Shown here: positions 37,136-52,200 of the stretch, piece after piece
Position numbering within the stretch: the first letter of the stretch is position 1
Layout of the letters: each line of letters starts with the position of its first letter
DNA from: Seriola aureovittata
Lineage: Eukaryota > Chordata > Actinopteri > Carangiformes > Carangidae
Assembly (NCBI RefSeq): GCF_021018895.1
Contig: NC_079374.1
Location: 9,835,712-9,899,711 of the forward strand
Reading direction: 5' to 3'
DNA: 64,000 nt
Notes under the pieces: generated by a model
The model's database searches: none
Told to the model about the DNA's origin: nothing
Seen by the model: the letters and a program-made list of their open reading frames with translations, nothing else
Position numbers and translations under genes: made by a program

Positions 37136-40100
37136 AGTGGTTACATCATCGAGGTACAACAGCAGCCTGTGTAGGGAGGGACTTCCGCAGGAATTCTCAG
37201 TTTGTAGTCCAGAAACAGGACAATGAATAGACCAGTTTTGTTTTTGGAGCTTGAACTCTGATATGTTTTAGGGCTCACATCCACTTACAGAGCCTGTTTA
37301 TGCTTTCATACAGCCAAGATGCTGCTAGGTGTGCCTTAAACAGTGTTTATGACTGTGTCATTACAATGCAGTCATGCTCAGGTAACACACATTATAACTG
37401 AGTAACCTTTCAATCTGTCAGCATGCTTCTAGTTTCAATGCTAAAGATACTTGACTGGTGAAGATTTATGAGCCTGCTGTTTAACTCACATATATACATA
37501 AAATTTCTCAGCAAAAGCACACTCCTTAATGTCTACTGATCCCCCAAGATGTCCAGTAACTAATGATTGGCGGTTCTGTACCAGAATCATTGAGTGCAAT
37601 GGCTGCATCTTTTTGTAAAGTGTCAGTTTTAGCAGGATAGGCGTATTGATACTAGCTTTAAAGATTGCAACCACACAACATGCAACTGTAGCCACCAAGT
37701 GTCAAAGAATAGATTTGCCACAGTCCTCAGCTCCTACAAGGACTGAGTGACAAAACAGCTAAATTGGTCAATCACCTTGCTTATTAATAAAAATTATATC
37801 AACTTGGTGGACACTTGACTTCAGTGCTACAAATTTGTTCAGACACATCAGAGCCAATCACCAGAAAGGGCCAAACGAGCTGCAACAAAAGAAAAGCAAC
37901 TGTGTCCAAAATTATTTTCAAGTTCAGTTCACAGTTTTGAGACGGACTGAAGTTATTGCAATGAAATCCTATGTGCCCGTGACAAACTGCATTACTGCTT
38001 GATTATTATAATCACTATTTGTAGTAGCAGCGGTAATTGTATGTTGTATGTATATGTTGTAATATAATAATACATGTAAGACTGTAGACGGTTATGTCCT
38101 TAATTGTCTAAATGTAATGTTATGTGAAGTATATTCTTCAGTTTAGATGTGAACACTGTGAGCAAGTACATGCGGCCAGGAGTGCGCAGGATCTGTTTTT
38201 TTTTTTTGTTTTTTTTGCCATTTTGTTTATGTGCAAATCCTCTCATCTCCATGAAATTACATTCAAAGTTTCTATCAATGCAAAGTATCAATATTAGTAT
38301 CAGTGGCACCTGCTCTGATATTATTTGGTGAAATTCAACCTTAAATTTAAGGTATTGTCCATCACTACTATACTATAAGAGCGGAGTCACTTCTCACTCT
38401 GATTTTCATGAGAGCATAAAATCATTAAATATAAGCAGTGTACCTGAGACAAGGATCCAGGAGCTATGGTTGTTTGTCGATCTTTTTAATGTACATTGGC
38501 CTAATGTTTAATGAATATTGGACTTTGATTACCTCAGTGCAGTTGTAGAAAATGTAAACGGTCATCACCCTAGAAAACTATGTTTTTTCTAGCATTAGAA
38601 AACATTAAAGTACCCAGTGCGGTGACATTAGCGTGATATCAACTGTAGAACTACCAGCCAGTGTAAACACACTTTGCAATTTTCATCATCATAAACTAAC
38701 ATAAATCTAACATATTCAATGTAACATGATTTTAGAGGAAACTAATGTCTGATTTATGGAAAACAAGAATACTGGTTGTGACAATCGAGTCTCATTTAGC
38801 TGATAAAATGAGTTGACTCCTGAGTATATTAAAAATGGGGGGGGAAAAAGCCTTAACATTTTGTACACTATATGTGCTTTGTTTTCAACATCATCTTGTC
38901 ATTCCAGCAATCACTGTCCATACTGTCTGATAACTTGAGTTTTATCCACAGTGATGCCTAAAATAATTGCACTCGGATTGAACTCTTCTGATAGTTACAA
39001 ATGTGTGTTGGAATGTATTAAGTATCGCTTACAGTGGAAATCGGTGTGTAATGGTGGCTCGTAAATTGTTTGTGAACACAGACTTTGGGCAAGAATGAGG
39101 ACATAATCTAAACGTTATCTAAATACTGATATTTATACAATATGGACATAGGAATGTTGTTGCACACTCATGAATGCAATGTATGAAATCAGTCGGAAGA
39201 TGCTGTGGTTTGTAACTGCACTGTGGTTAAAGTTACATGTAAGAGATAGCAACTGAAAGACAAAATAGAGCTTGGACAATCTTGTAAGAAAATAAATTGT
39301 CTTGTAGGACAGTCCAATGAGTCTCCTTCAGCCTTTTAAATGTCATTAGAGCTAGTGACCAATGTTATATACAGTATAATCCAGTATATTAGTTTGCAAA
39401 TAGTCTATCGGCTATGCAGATATTGCTTATTCCTCTGTGACTTACTGATGTCGCTTATAGGTACACCTGTCTATAACCTGACTTTTAAAATTCAGTATTA
39501 AGATTCAAATGCACACAAATGTGCATATAAATATTATTGATATCATTTATTTATATTATTTCCATCCAGGTCTCAGTGGAGTGTTAAGTCTTATGGTGAA
39601 GCTGCTGTTCATACCATACTTGGCTTTATTTTTTTTGGCACCGTCATCCTCAAATTTAAAGATAAAGAATGTCAGCACAAAACATCCTCAATCACCAGCT
39701 TCAGGCAAAAAATAGCGCTGTTAACATCGGCCTTCAAAAAACTTATTCTTCAAGGGCCTTCTGTAACTCTGCTGGCCTAGGATTAGATCTTGCTTGTGTT
39801 TAGCCTTCTCTGTAATCCCTCTCAGCAGTCTGCCTCAATAAAGAAAAAAATACGAAGGGGTGTGGACAATCCAGTCAAGATAAAAAAATAAAAAAAATAC
39901 TACTAGAGCAGGAAGCAACATGAATAATGTTTTGTTGGGTGATTTAAACCTGTCCCAAAAATAACGATAACATTTGTTTGGAACGGAAAATGTCTCTCAC
40001 CAGATTGAAACAGCCCCAACCAGTGCACTGGGTGTTTGATTCTCGATGTAACACATGTCTCTGAGGTTAAACATGTTATATTTTTTTAGCACATGACTCT

Positions 40101-43100
40101 ACAATTAGTCTGCAAAATAGTATTTAATACATCCAGTAGACAACTGGTGTTAACAGATGTAACAGCAGCCAAAAGCACAGTTTTGGGGTGAAATTAAGCT
40201 TCTCTTGAGAATCTTGTCAGTGACTGTACACTGTTAGCAGACTACACATCTCTTGCAGTGTCTACGTTCATGTTTTTGCTGAGCCTTTTGCTATTTAACA
40301 AGTCTCAAACCAGTGACTTTCTTAGTGGAACATAACTTTACTCTCGTCACTTTGCCTTCCTTTCCTTTTACCAAACACTTTTACCCTCCTGTGTTCATGT
40401 TACCATTGCAGCTGGCTGAGTTTTTCCCCTTAATTGTGTCCAGTTTGTAATGTAATTTTAGCCTGTTCTATGAATTATGCCCACTTAATTTGATCGCTAT
40501 GTGTGAGAATGTCTGTAAGATTATAGAGAGACTAAATATAAAGGGCTTCTTGTGCTGTAACATATGAAATTGCTGGCCAAGCATGTGATAGTGTTTAGCC
40601 GAACCCTGGCTATCTGTTCTTTTGCTTTTACTTTAAGTTAAACAATTAATTTGTCATGAGATTAGGTTAGGAGAAAGTTTGACAGAAAGTAAAACAAGAA
40701 ACAATATTTCATCATGTTTTCTCACAGCAAATGCTGATATAAACATGTTGAGTGTGTGTACACTTTTTTATAGCGCCTGGGGGCTAATGTGACCACCTTA
40801 CAGCCTTTGTGCTAAAAAGAGGTCAGAGGTCTCTGTTGTGTTTTCAGGGTGACCTGCTAGTGACTATTAGCCATTGATAAATGTGATGTCCCACAAGTGT
40901 GCAGGCCGGACCCCTCCAAAGGGGGAGGTTTCATAACACGCCCCACACTAACCTCCCCGCCAACCCCACCTCAACTAGTGCATACACACACACGCAAACA
41001 CGCACACTCTGCCCTGCTGACAGGAGCACAAGGGGGCAGCTGCTACAGATGTCTCATAGAGAGAGGGGGAGGGGAACCAAGGAGACATCAATGGAGAGTC
41101 TCTCTCTAGTATGGAGTTCTCAGTGGGGCTCATTGTGTTCTCTAAAGACCAAGACGAGGGAATAGGCCACATTAATATAGTAAGCCTATAGTCTCTTATA
41201 CTTTCTTCTAGGGTGTTGCTCACTTTGACTGTTGTGTTGCTTCATGCATGTACTGTGTTCACAAGAAATTGTCTCTTGGTGTGCACTGCCAAGTGTCAGT
41301 TTACACAGGTTGATATTTACTATGAAGAATGAAGTTTTTTTTTCGTCACTCTTCTTTGTGAATTGAATGATAAAAGGAAATAATTTAGTTTCAGGTTTTA
41401 CTTGAAATGATGGGGTGTCTGATATTTTTGGAGAATGGAAAAAAATATATTTAAAACGATGATCATCCTAAATTCACCTTTACAGTGAGAAAAGTAAGAT
41501 TGATTTAGTGTTACTGCGTACTCTCATTTCAGCCAACACCCATGACGAAAGGTGATTTCACTGTATTGCACATTCAACAAGACTGAAGGGAATTCACCTA
41601 CTGGTGCCTCAAGTTGACATGAAAGCTGCAAACTGTTTATTTGCTTTTAGTCTTTTGTGATAGGGATGTTTTCAAGGTATCATTTAGTATTTTCTTCATT
41701 TCAGTTATATAGAGGGATCTTCTGAAAGGTTTTGCTTTTGAAACTCTTGAAGCTTGTTGTGGTTTGAGCTGTCTATTTCCCCATCATTTGATGTGATGCA
41801 GTCCAATGTCTGGTGGTGTGCTATGGCTATCTTTTGATTTGCGTGAGGGAAGAGAGAAAGAGAAAAAAATTCATAAAACTCCTCTTTGAATGAGAAGCAG
41901 CTGAGTGTAACAGCCAACTATGCACGCAATTTATCTGACATGAAATCAAATTACATTGAACTAAAACTGCCCCAGCATGGCAACTTTGCAGCCAGGTTAG
42001 CCTGCTGTGCTGAACCCCACGATACATGACACTGTGGCTCTTGTTCAGCTCGTCTACCAGAAGACAAGGGAGAGCCCCACTCAGTCTCAACCCTCCTAAT
42101 GAAGAGATGCATTATGATGTGATTTCATTTGGGCCTGCAAAAAAAGCTGCTGTGGGTAACAGAGCAGTCTGAGTAGCATGGTTCATTTGTGTAGTGACAT
42201 GTGACTTGTGTTTTCGTGAGTCATAAGGATCTCCTGCCTAATGGAAGGCAGTGTGTGCTCATGTGACGGTGACACAATGCAGGATGAACTGTATAGTATT
42301 CACCAGCGCTCAGCTTGGCTACTGTTTGGCACCGCTAATAGGGACCCATGAGTATCTTTTTATCTTGTTAATTTTTGTCGTAGTGAAACTAAGGAAACCA
42401 CAATTTCTGTTCATGTTACTGACAGGATTTGGCTGAACTGGTTACTAATCTTTTGGAAACATACAGTACTAATCTGCAAATCTGCAAGTACTGCATATGT
42501 GTTTCTGTAGATATTAATGCATGTACATCCATTTGTGTGCGTGCGTGTGTGTGTGTATGTGTATGTGTGTATGTGTGTGCGTGTGCGTGCACGCGCGCAG
42601 TGTCTTTGAGTACTGCATCATGATCTTCCCTATGGTCACAGTGGTGTTTTTGCTGGCTCATCTCTGCTTCTCCACATGCCTGTTTAACAACACAGAGCTC
42701 CTCCTTACTGGCTTCCTGTCCAAACCAGTTTATCTGTAAACAAGTGTGTTTTTTTCCTCTCCGCCCCATTGTCCACACTACACCAGAATGCATACACAAT
42801 GGGCGCCCTCTCTCTCCCAGTCTGCTTTTGTACTCCAAAGTAGGAAACATTATGTTTTACTACAACACACAGCAATGCAAAGAAATTATATGTTTCTTCA
42901 TGAGGGCTGAAGAAATATAAAGTTTAAAATGTCATTAGTATGAAATGGCATCTGTAATTGTGTAAAAATTTTTCAAAGGGAAGTAGAATTAACTTGCTTA
43001 AAGTTGCGTTCAGGAGATTGGTCTCTATTCACTTAAGCAAACCCCACAACTAATGGCAGGTTGCAATTAATTCTTTTTCCAGTGCACCCTGTTGGAGCCA

Positions 43101-44820
43101 ACTACTGGCATAGCAGGTGAATGTTGTGCATTGTTATTATGTGTGCATTGGGATGAAATGGCTGTCTCTGTTTATCTTGCCCGAGGTACACTATGCTACA
43201 GTAGATATGATAACAGCAGGGTTATTGTGGCAGAGCCCAACCCGTCCGTGCTTTGGCCATTGCATATACACCACAATGTTGTGTGTGCTCATGTGGTAGC
43301 GAAGCTTAAATTGAGTAGTTACACCACAGAATTTACTTATGGAATTTGTTTCTTATAAGCTTGATACCCCAGTCCCTTTGAAAGGTGTGGAAAACAAATC
43401 AGTCAAGAGTAAAAAAAAAAAAAAATGGGGCAACTGAAAAGGAAACTTAATTAAAATTAGAGAGGGCACTATGATGTCACAGCAATTTAAGATAAGAAAG
43501 CAATGTCCTCATTCAGACTGTGGAAAATAAACTAAGACAGAGCGTCTTTCAAACCAAACTCCACAATATGATCAAGAACAGGCTCAAAGGAGAATATAAC
43601 AGCTGATGTCTATGATTACCAACCTCTTTACCTCACTGAATCAGAGTTAAACCTTTGCTGCCTTTTGTTCCCTGACATGATTTTTTTCACATCTTCTTGG
43701 CCTTGGGACTTAACTTGTTGACCTAATAATACACATATACCAGATGTTATGTTAAATGTTCTGTCATCTATAGCTGCAATAAGGTGTTTTATTTGGCTAT
43801 TCTTTGATTGTTTTTGATAGGCCCGTCACTCCAAGACACACACTATTGTTCTAACTGCAGATAACCACCCATTCCATAAATAAGGGACACACTTTGAATA
43901 GACATCCATACTGCTTGTATCAAGGATGGTTATAAAAGTATTGCAGTGTAGCATTCTTATACACTCACAGGACCATGCCTTTATATGTACTTTATATGAA
44001 AAACTCTCCTTTTATTTTGCCCATACAATGTGCTGTAACATGTAACATGTGAACTAGAAAGTGTGTGTTTATGCATGTACATTTTAAAAAGTGTCCTTAG
44101 CTATTGACAAAATACATGTACATTTTTATTTAGGATCCCTCTGGTAAGGAATAATTGGTGAGTGAAAGTGCAATAGCAGAAAGCTAACACATTTTAATCC
44201 AGGTCATCTGGGTGAATAACAGTGTATTTAAACCATGAGGCCAATAGCAGCTCTCAATCATTGCTGTTTTGTTTTGGATCACTATGGAGTGAGCCATTGA
44301 ATTTGCTCAGTTCAGTTGGTACCATGGATATTTATCATGCTAAAAGGGACAGCCTGTGGAGCTTTAATTAAAGTTTTTGTCATTTTTATTCACGGGTGGT
44401 AAGAAACTTGACAAATGATCATGTTTGGTATAACTTTTAGTCAAGGAATTAGATGCAACTATGATATTTCTAAACTGCATACAATATTTATTTTGGTCTA
44501 TGAGTATAGTTTGTCTATAGTACCTAATAATGTCATTAGTATTTACTTTATTCAACTTTTTTTCTCTCAATCTCCTGTTGTATCACCATGGAGTTTTGTG
44601 GACATTCATTTTGTGACTTATAAATGTTGATTTGTATTACTAATAGTGCATATAGTCGTTACTAATGATAACATTAATTTAATATCAAAAATCCTGTTAT
44701 GAACAAGTTTGAAGGTAAAGGCTTTCGAGTGATTGCTGTAAAAGTCGTTGAGGGACGTAAAGAGTTAATTTGTCGCTCTCTGTTGAACGCTGTGATGGGC
44801 TGCGAGATCATTCGAGAGTG
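37136..44820. other. Intergenic, no gene recognised
   Basis: Mostly AT-rich unique-looking sequence. A GT-rich tract lies at 42535-42590. No protein family, structured RNA or convincing splice-bounded coding exon was seen. Confidence 0.5.
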
Positions 44821-44824
44821 CATT

Positions 44825-44940
44825 TTCAGCGTCCAATCAGCTGCGCGGAGTCCACTCCGCATTCAGCCAATAGGGAGAATGGGAGGCTCTATCGAATTTG
44901 AATGAGGAGTGTATCTTTCGGCGCCATTTTCGAGTGAGCA
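44825..44940 (+). promoter_or_regulatory. Probable dleu2-like promoter: two CCAAT boxes, CHR, YY1/E2F
   Basis: CCAAT boxes lie at 44833-44837 and 44867-44871, 34 bp apart. A CHR element TTTGAA follows at 44897-44902, and GGCGCCATTTT at 44920-44930 is a perfect reverse-complement YY1 site overlapping an E2F-like GGCGCC core. Paired NF-Y sites plus a CHR are the layout of promoters controlled by DREAM/MuvB through the cell cycle. No TATA box is present. Position (12 kb upstream of mir-15a on the same strand) and human synteny point to the dleu2 host transcript. The start site is probably near the YY1 motif. Confidence 0.65.
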
Positions 44941-45075
44941 GCGATTGCCTCAGCAGCTGCGGAGAGAGGATGCTGCGAATATATGAAGCTGTCGCTGAGA
45001 CGGGGAGAAACCAAGCGCTCAAAATTAAACTGCGCTTTTAGAGAGGGAAATCACGTAATTTCAACGGAAACACAG

Positions 45076-46188
45076 GTAACTGCAGCCACAAACGATTGAA
45101 ATTGATTTTAATCGGACAAAATAAACGGAGTGAAGGAGAGGAATACGTGGAAAAGAGAAGAGACCGACCGTGGCGGGGAGACGTTAGCCATTTGGCCAGC
45201 TTTGTCAGCTTGTACTACTCCTAGCAGCTAGCCTGCTAGCTTAGCGTGCTAGCACATAGAGAGGGATTTCTGACTTTGCTGCGCTGTAACGGTAAAAAAA
45301 AAAAATGCGCTCATACAGCGGTCCGTTTTATCCAGGAGGTGAGGGGGGCATATTAGAAAAATACACGAATAGATGGAATATTATTTTGTATGGACGAGAC
45401 ACTTAACTTAGGGGTTATTAATCAGAGTTGAAGTAAAATGGACTATATTTTTTTCGCATTGGAGCCCAGTTTTGAGCGGGAGGTGCAAAAGCAGCCAGGC
45501 TCGAGCAGAGGAGAAGCACGGTCGGCAGTGTCAACAAATGCACACGGCACCTACACTGGCTTGGGAGGGAAAAAATCAAAACGAGAGACCGAGACAGACA
45601 CAGTGCCTTTTGTGGTAACATAATTTTTGCCAAGCTTGTTAGCTAAGGTAGACTTTTTTGTCCGAGCTGGTAAATTGCATGACGTTGTGTTTTGTTTCAA
45701 ACGTATTTTTGGATTGTAAGAGAGAGAGAACACCTGGTAAGTTTGTAATATTATAGGTTTGACTTTACAGTCAGTGATGCCTTTAGTAGTAATGACGGAG
45801 TTTGTTTTATTTTCCCATCTGTGTCGCATAGTTGATGTTAAGCTGTATTTGCAAGCTTAACCTTACTGCTGACAGCTCTTGTATTAATATAACTACGATT
45901 AATAATTAACTTGATCTCATCCAATGTTAAGTACTTGTTTCATGTTTGTATCTGTGAAAACGTTTCAGTATCTTAAATTAACGTTAGGTGATCAACGTGG
46001 CTCTCAGCCAAGTGACAACAGTCATAGGTCGCAACTTCTGATGGTTCAACTTTAATAGCTGTGTTAAACGTTAGACGAATGGCTGTCATAACCACTAACG
46101 ATGCAGTAAAGTTGAATTAATGTTAGTTAATAAAAAATAAGAATTATATTGTTGGTTGTGGTGCTGCTCGTGGCTCGCTGTAATGTTG

Positions 46189-46228
<40 letters not shown>

Positions 46229-49200
46229 GTTTAACGTAGTTTGATGCTGAAGGCTTTTCAGCCATTGCCTTCTGTCTGATTTTGCCTTTTTTTGCCCTTA
46301 CTAGCCTCGCTCCACTTTCTGTGTGCCCTAGACCCTGATTAAATTCAACTACATTGAAGAAAAAAACTCTCTTGTGGTCTAATCGGTTTAGCAAGGAATG
46401 ACAAAATTGAGCTAATCATTCATTTCTGGAGAGGTTAGATGTGTGATATTTTATACTGCCTTATGCTTCTCATCATGAACATGACTACTTGACTGTTACA
46501 GCATAAGAGAGGAAAAGAGAGGCTGCATATAATTGTGAGTCTAAACCCGCCCCTTCTAAGTAGAGATCGGTTTAATGTGTTACATAATGTGAGGCCTTCC
46601 TATCTTTTACAGTGTTACATTTATTTAAACAAATAAGTGTCTACATTGTCAAGTATCATGTTCAAAATTCTAAAAATTCCTTATTTAAATTAACCACGTT
46701 GAGAACATGAGACAGAGTGAAGGTACTTATGTCCATTTTCCCTTGAATCTGTTTCTTTAGCCAGTCACATCTGACAGTGTGCTTACTAATAGCATTTTTC
46801 CAGGATTTTTATTTTGTTATACATATACTGCAGAGTAAGGATAGGACTTGAGTTTCTATTTCGATTAGATATACATGACCCGAATGAAAATGTAACTAAA
46901 TACCATAGTTTTAAGTATAGCTGTCTTAACTGAAATCGCAGATTGTACCCTCAGTGTAACAATTGTTGCAGAAATGGGACAGCATTTTCTCAATGAAACC
47001 ACCCCCACCCCCCTTTTTAGAATGATTTTTATTTTTGAGGGTATTTAGTTGGAGGGAAATTAGCCAATGTGATAGGAGGGAAAGATCTTTCACAGCCACA
47101 TACCAGAGTAAAGAGGTGGAGGAGGAAATTATTGTACTATGAGATCTGATGTGTCACTGACAAGAAAACTTTAATTTGGGGGTGTATGAAACACAATGAA
47201 TATGATGACATAAAATGTGACTGGCATATGATTATCTGCCTTAGGAATAAATAAATTTGTTATTTAATGTACACCACATGGTGTATTTAAAATTGATGGG
47301 CAAATTATATTTATCCCAGGTTCCCATCTTACTCTAGAAGGGCATGTATGTTAACTGTCATCGCCAATATGAAATACACACATAATGATAAAAAAAAGTC
47401 CCCAACTGTTTATTGAATATATAAATATATAAATAAGCTTCTTGATAAATTGATCTACAGAGGGGAGGGGGAATTCCGATCACAACATAAGGTGGGGTGT
47501 GTTTTGAAATATTATTTTTCACATTACCTGATCTAATGGATGAAAATTGGTGCTTGAAAAATGTAATTATTCAAAGCTCAATATCTAATATTTTTTACAG
47601 TATGGATTCACAACATTTTGTAAATTACTATTCTGGTATATATCTTTGAGTACATTCACATACAAAGTTCATCTGGTGGCTTATTTCTTGCTAAAAGTTG
47701 AAATTTGGCTGTCTCTGTCTTTCATCATGTGATTTCACCCAAATAGCTGATTGCAGTCTTAAAGTTAGGAAATCAAGAAGCTCTTGTAATGTAAATGGAT
47801 AAAAATAATACTGATGGATGGCTATTAAAAGTGGCGATATGAAAAAAATTCTATTGAAAGTGTTAATGATTCACAGTGTCAGTCTAATTGTTAAAATGGG
47901 GGGGGAAGCTAAAATATATATTATGACACTTAATATTTCAGTTGATGCATCATTGATGATTATTAAAATCAAGTTTCATCAAATTTAGTTGATGGAAGCA
48001 ATGCAGTGTGGGCTTATTGCTAATATTGTTGTTTCATAAAAACTACAGATTTGAATTTGTAGATCTAATCTCTAGAAGGGAGGCAGTAGCAGTTTGTCAA
48101 AGTGGAATTTTAAGATCAAGAGTCTTAGTAATATATAAACGTTTACTCACTGGTTGGCTCATTTCAGAATGTGTATCTGTTGTGCTCATACAGGTGAAAT
48201 AGGTGTAAATATTTTGCTCATTCTTTTGAAGAGGGATTACAGCATTGTTGACTCTGTCTCTGTATGCAATTGTCAGATTAGTACTGGTGTATTTTAACAG
48301 TTTTTATTTCTGTGGTGCCTACAGTTAATCTCCTTTAAATGCTACAGGTCTATGTCTCCCCTCCGTTCTCTGGTATTTGCCTTTTCACTCTCTTTGTAGA
48401 GCACCGTTGTGCTGTTTCAGACTGTTAGCATGACATTCTGTGACTCATCATTCTGTCTTCTCAGACCCCTCCGGCAAAATGGGCTCCCACCCCCATTTCC
48501 TGGTGAAACTGTGCCTCTCTTCTTGTACTTGCTCACATGTGTTGTAGCTAGGCTACAGAGAACCCCCACCCTTCTCTTCCTTCTTTCTGCACCACTCAGC
48601 ACAAACTTTATAGTATTCAAATTTGCTGTGATGGGAACAGGTTTTCACAGGTCTTGTTGGTTATTTTCCAGAAGTTGGCCTTGGTTTCAGTTCTATGTCT
48701 CAGCAGCATTAAATAGAAGCTGTCAAATGGTTTTATATGCATCACTCAGTTCTCTCACAGACATAACTTTAGTGCTGGAATAATCTAAATAATGGTAATT
48801 CTAGGTAGACCTTAAATTAAGATGTAGTTTGTATTAAGAGGATGACTCCTGAAAATGAATGTGTGTTTACTTTTTTTTCTCATGTATTTAACCATGAAGT
48901 TAAGGCTGATAACACTAGTGGCAGCAGTGCACCATATGAGGGTGCCAGGCCCTCGCATGCTTCTTACAAGCATATGTTTTGCATTGGCTTTGATTTTTTG
49001 CATACAGTATGTGCTGCATCACTGTAGTGCATAGGGCTTTACACCTGTTTTCATTAAATGGTGAAAAGATTAAAAAACAGTTTATAGGGATTGCAGTAAC
49101 ATTTTTAAATAATTGTCAGCTATGTGCTTAACTGCTGTTATGGTTTGTGTGTATTTCACCACATTTTCAGTAAATCCGGTAAGTTGAAAAAGTAAGTGGG

Positions 49201-52200
49201 ATTTTGTGGCATACTAAAGCAAGATCTGTTGTGTACACACTGTTGTGTTAAGGCTGGCCAATTAGCTGCTTCAAAAATGTTACTTAATTTTCAAAAGGTC
49301 AAACAATCTTTTCTTAAAAATCAGGTCTTTTGTGGCTGTTGCACTCAAAAAGTTGTAGATTCCCTTTTATTTTATTTATTTATTTTATTTCATTTCTTCC
49401 TGTAGTGACAAAAGCACTTATGAACTTGGACAACGTGTTTAGAAAGGGTACGTCAGCTGTTACAGTGCTGGTGAATTCTCTGCTTGATAATTAAATTTTA
49501 GGTAGTAATATGATAACCTGCAACATCACTGGCAGTAAGATCTGACATGGCAAGAGTATGCCTCCTCTGACTAGACACACATGGTGTTTTCATTTCTGCT
49601 GCACCAGCCTTTTTTCACCTGAGGGTGCTAGATTAGCCTACAGTATTAACATGTAAGCAATTAGATTGGAAAGATTTATAATGATCCTAAAATATTGGTG
49701 GTTGGCTTGTGTGTGTCTGTTTTATTAGCCCTAACTTGGTAAGCAGGTAACACCTCACCCACTGCTCCACAGTCAGGCAGTGTGCTTGGGTGCACAGAGA
49801 CCAGATACTTTGACACACACTGTGACTAACAGTGTCTTGTTTAGTCCGTTTTAAAAGTTTGATTCAGACAACTAATTTGGTGTATTTACAACCGTAATAT
49901 TAGCAGTCATAATTTTGGATTTACTGCTGTAACTAATGTTGATCTGCTGGTGTGTAATTGCCACTGTCTGTGCAGTTGTAAGTAGGTAGGTCATGTCTAG
50001 CAAGGAATGTGGTGAAATCTATAGAAATATCAAAGCCTGCATTTACATGTGATTCTCTTTTTTTAATTTTAATTTTATTTTAATTTTTTAAATATAAATA
50101 TGCAACAGCCATTATACAGTTTTATTTATTCTTTTTTTTATTTATTTGTGTCAATATCTATACTCAATCGTCAATAGTGTAACAACAAAACTTTGAAGTC
50201 CTTGGAAAGCCTTATTATTTTTGGTTTTGGTTGTGGTATGTGTTTACCAAACATTTTTACACCGTGGACCAGAGTAATGTCAGTATCTGAATTTGACCAA
50301 GGCATTTGAATTGGAATATACAAAAAACCGAGTATAGTCTGTGTGTTTGTGTAGTCGGTGTATGGGTGTGCCATTCAACTCTCGCACTTAAGCTTTGCTT
50401 CCTCTTTTGCCTCTCTTGCTTATGTGTGCATGCACATACAACATACAGTGCACTCTTTATTGTATATTAATTTCTGCCTTACTGATGATTGTTTAAATAG
50501 TGATTCACTGTAAAGAAAAAAATATGGTAGTCATATTAAAGGTAGTGGAAGTTATCAAGACTTAATTTGTTGAGGTGGTTGTAGCCATGCTTTTTTTATA
50601 GTTTAATGCTATTGGTCAAGTGTAAATCAGGTCCTCATGTCGTAGTTTTGAAATTGCATCACAGTGTACTGCTTTGTCTGCATCCTGTTTATTGCTGCTC
50701 TGTCTTTCGTGGCAGTAGGAGAAAGCTTGAGACAGTTCAAATGAAGTAGTAAATAGCTGGAGAGATTAGAAATGAATTTGCTGAAGAATAGTAATATTGA
50801 GTTGAAATGCATTGTTTATACAGTAGGAGCAGGAATAGGAATTGTGTGTTCACTTTAAATATTTCACCAGACACATTGTGGACACACTGGTGTGTTTAGA
50901 GAGATGACAGATACTGCTGTTGGTCTTGGTGGAATCTTATAATGTGGTCCACACTGGTAAAAAAATAAAATAAAATAATAATAATAAATGGCTTCAACTA
51001 TTAGTAAATCTTTGAGGACATGCACTGCCCTTTTGTAAGACATGCTTTCAATAACTAATTCAAAACAGCACATTGAATCATATTAATCATTACTTTATAT
51101 GTTAGAGGGTTTTTGTGTTTTCACTAGCCAGTTTCAGACATTGGTTAATTATACTTTTCATTTATTTATTACATTTAAAACTTAGTTTCTAATCCTTTGT
51201 TCCAAATAATTTTACTTATTAGAATAGATGTGTACCTCAAGTGTAAACAGTCCTTCTGTCACAGTCATACCTGAGAGTAAATCGAGGGGGTGGTTTATAC
51301 CTGTGGAGTGCAATAATGAATCAGAGGTCACTCTAATATCTGCTAGTGTTGTCCTGTGAAATAGGGTTATTCAGTTTCCGATCCCAGGTATGTGTTTTCA
51401 CGAGTCTCTAGAGTTTTCTCTTATTCATTTGACATGATATGGCTGTAGTTTCCAGGGAATCCCAGTCACTCTTCCTGTGCTCTGCTGGACATGTTTTGCT
51501 GGGTGTGCAAATGTAACAGGTTTTTCTAGGATTCACACATACCATTATAGTAGTGTGTATGCAACAGAGCAGCGCTTCATAGGTAGCATTTCTGTTCTAC
51601 AATGAACAATAAAACTAATCACCGCCTCCTGGGTTGCTTTTAGATTTGCACACCCTCTCTAAGTATTGCTGAACACTGAAATATTAATTTTTTTTTCTCC
51701 ATTATTTACTTGTCATCACAGTAAATTGCTTTGTTACTATGGAAGAACTGGTTTAGGTTTTACTACTGTATAGATCTCATGCTGTGCACATGCTACCCCA
51801 GTAGCTGATGAAACAATTACAATTTGTCACATCTTTTAAAGTGGTGACATGGTGAACATAGAATATTTGTAGTGTGTGTGTTGCCAAACACAGGACAACA
51901 ACGATGTGGCTAGCTTAATACCTGGTGTTTATCTGGCTTAAAATTTGACAAGTAATGACTGTGTAATTGTGTAGGTAAATATTTTTGCACATTGCATCTA
52001 CCTTAACATTCACTGTATCCTGGACTGATGGCTAAACATACTCTGAGACTAGTATTAATCAGTAATGTTTGTTAATTGTTATGGCTGTTAAACTAGGCTG
52101 TTGTGTCTGCAGATATTTAACCTGGAGTTGTTTCCTCCCGTGCCCCAATGACTAAAGATAGAAAGTATTATGGACATGAGAAACTCATATTTGCATGGAT

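Noticed and set aside
42416..42850. 144-codon minus-strand open frame
   Set aside because: Crosses the GT-rich microsatellite, and the rest has no recognisable domain.
48409..48783. 124-codon open frame on the + strand
   Set aside because: Mixed hydrophobic sequence without motifs, in a presumed intron of a noncoding RNA. No splice sites consistent with the whole frame.
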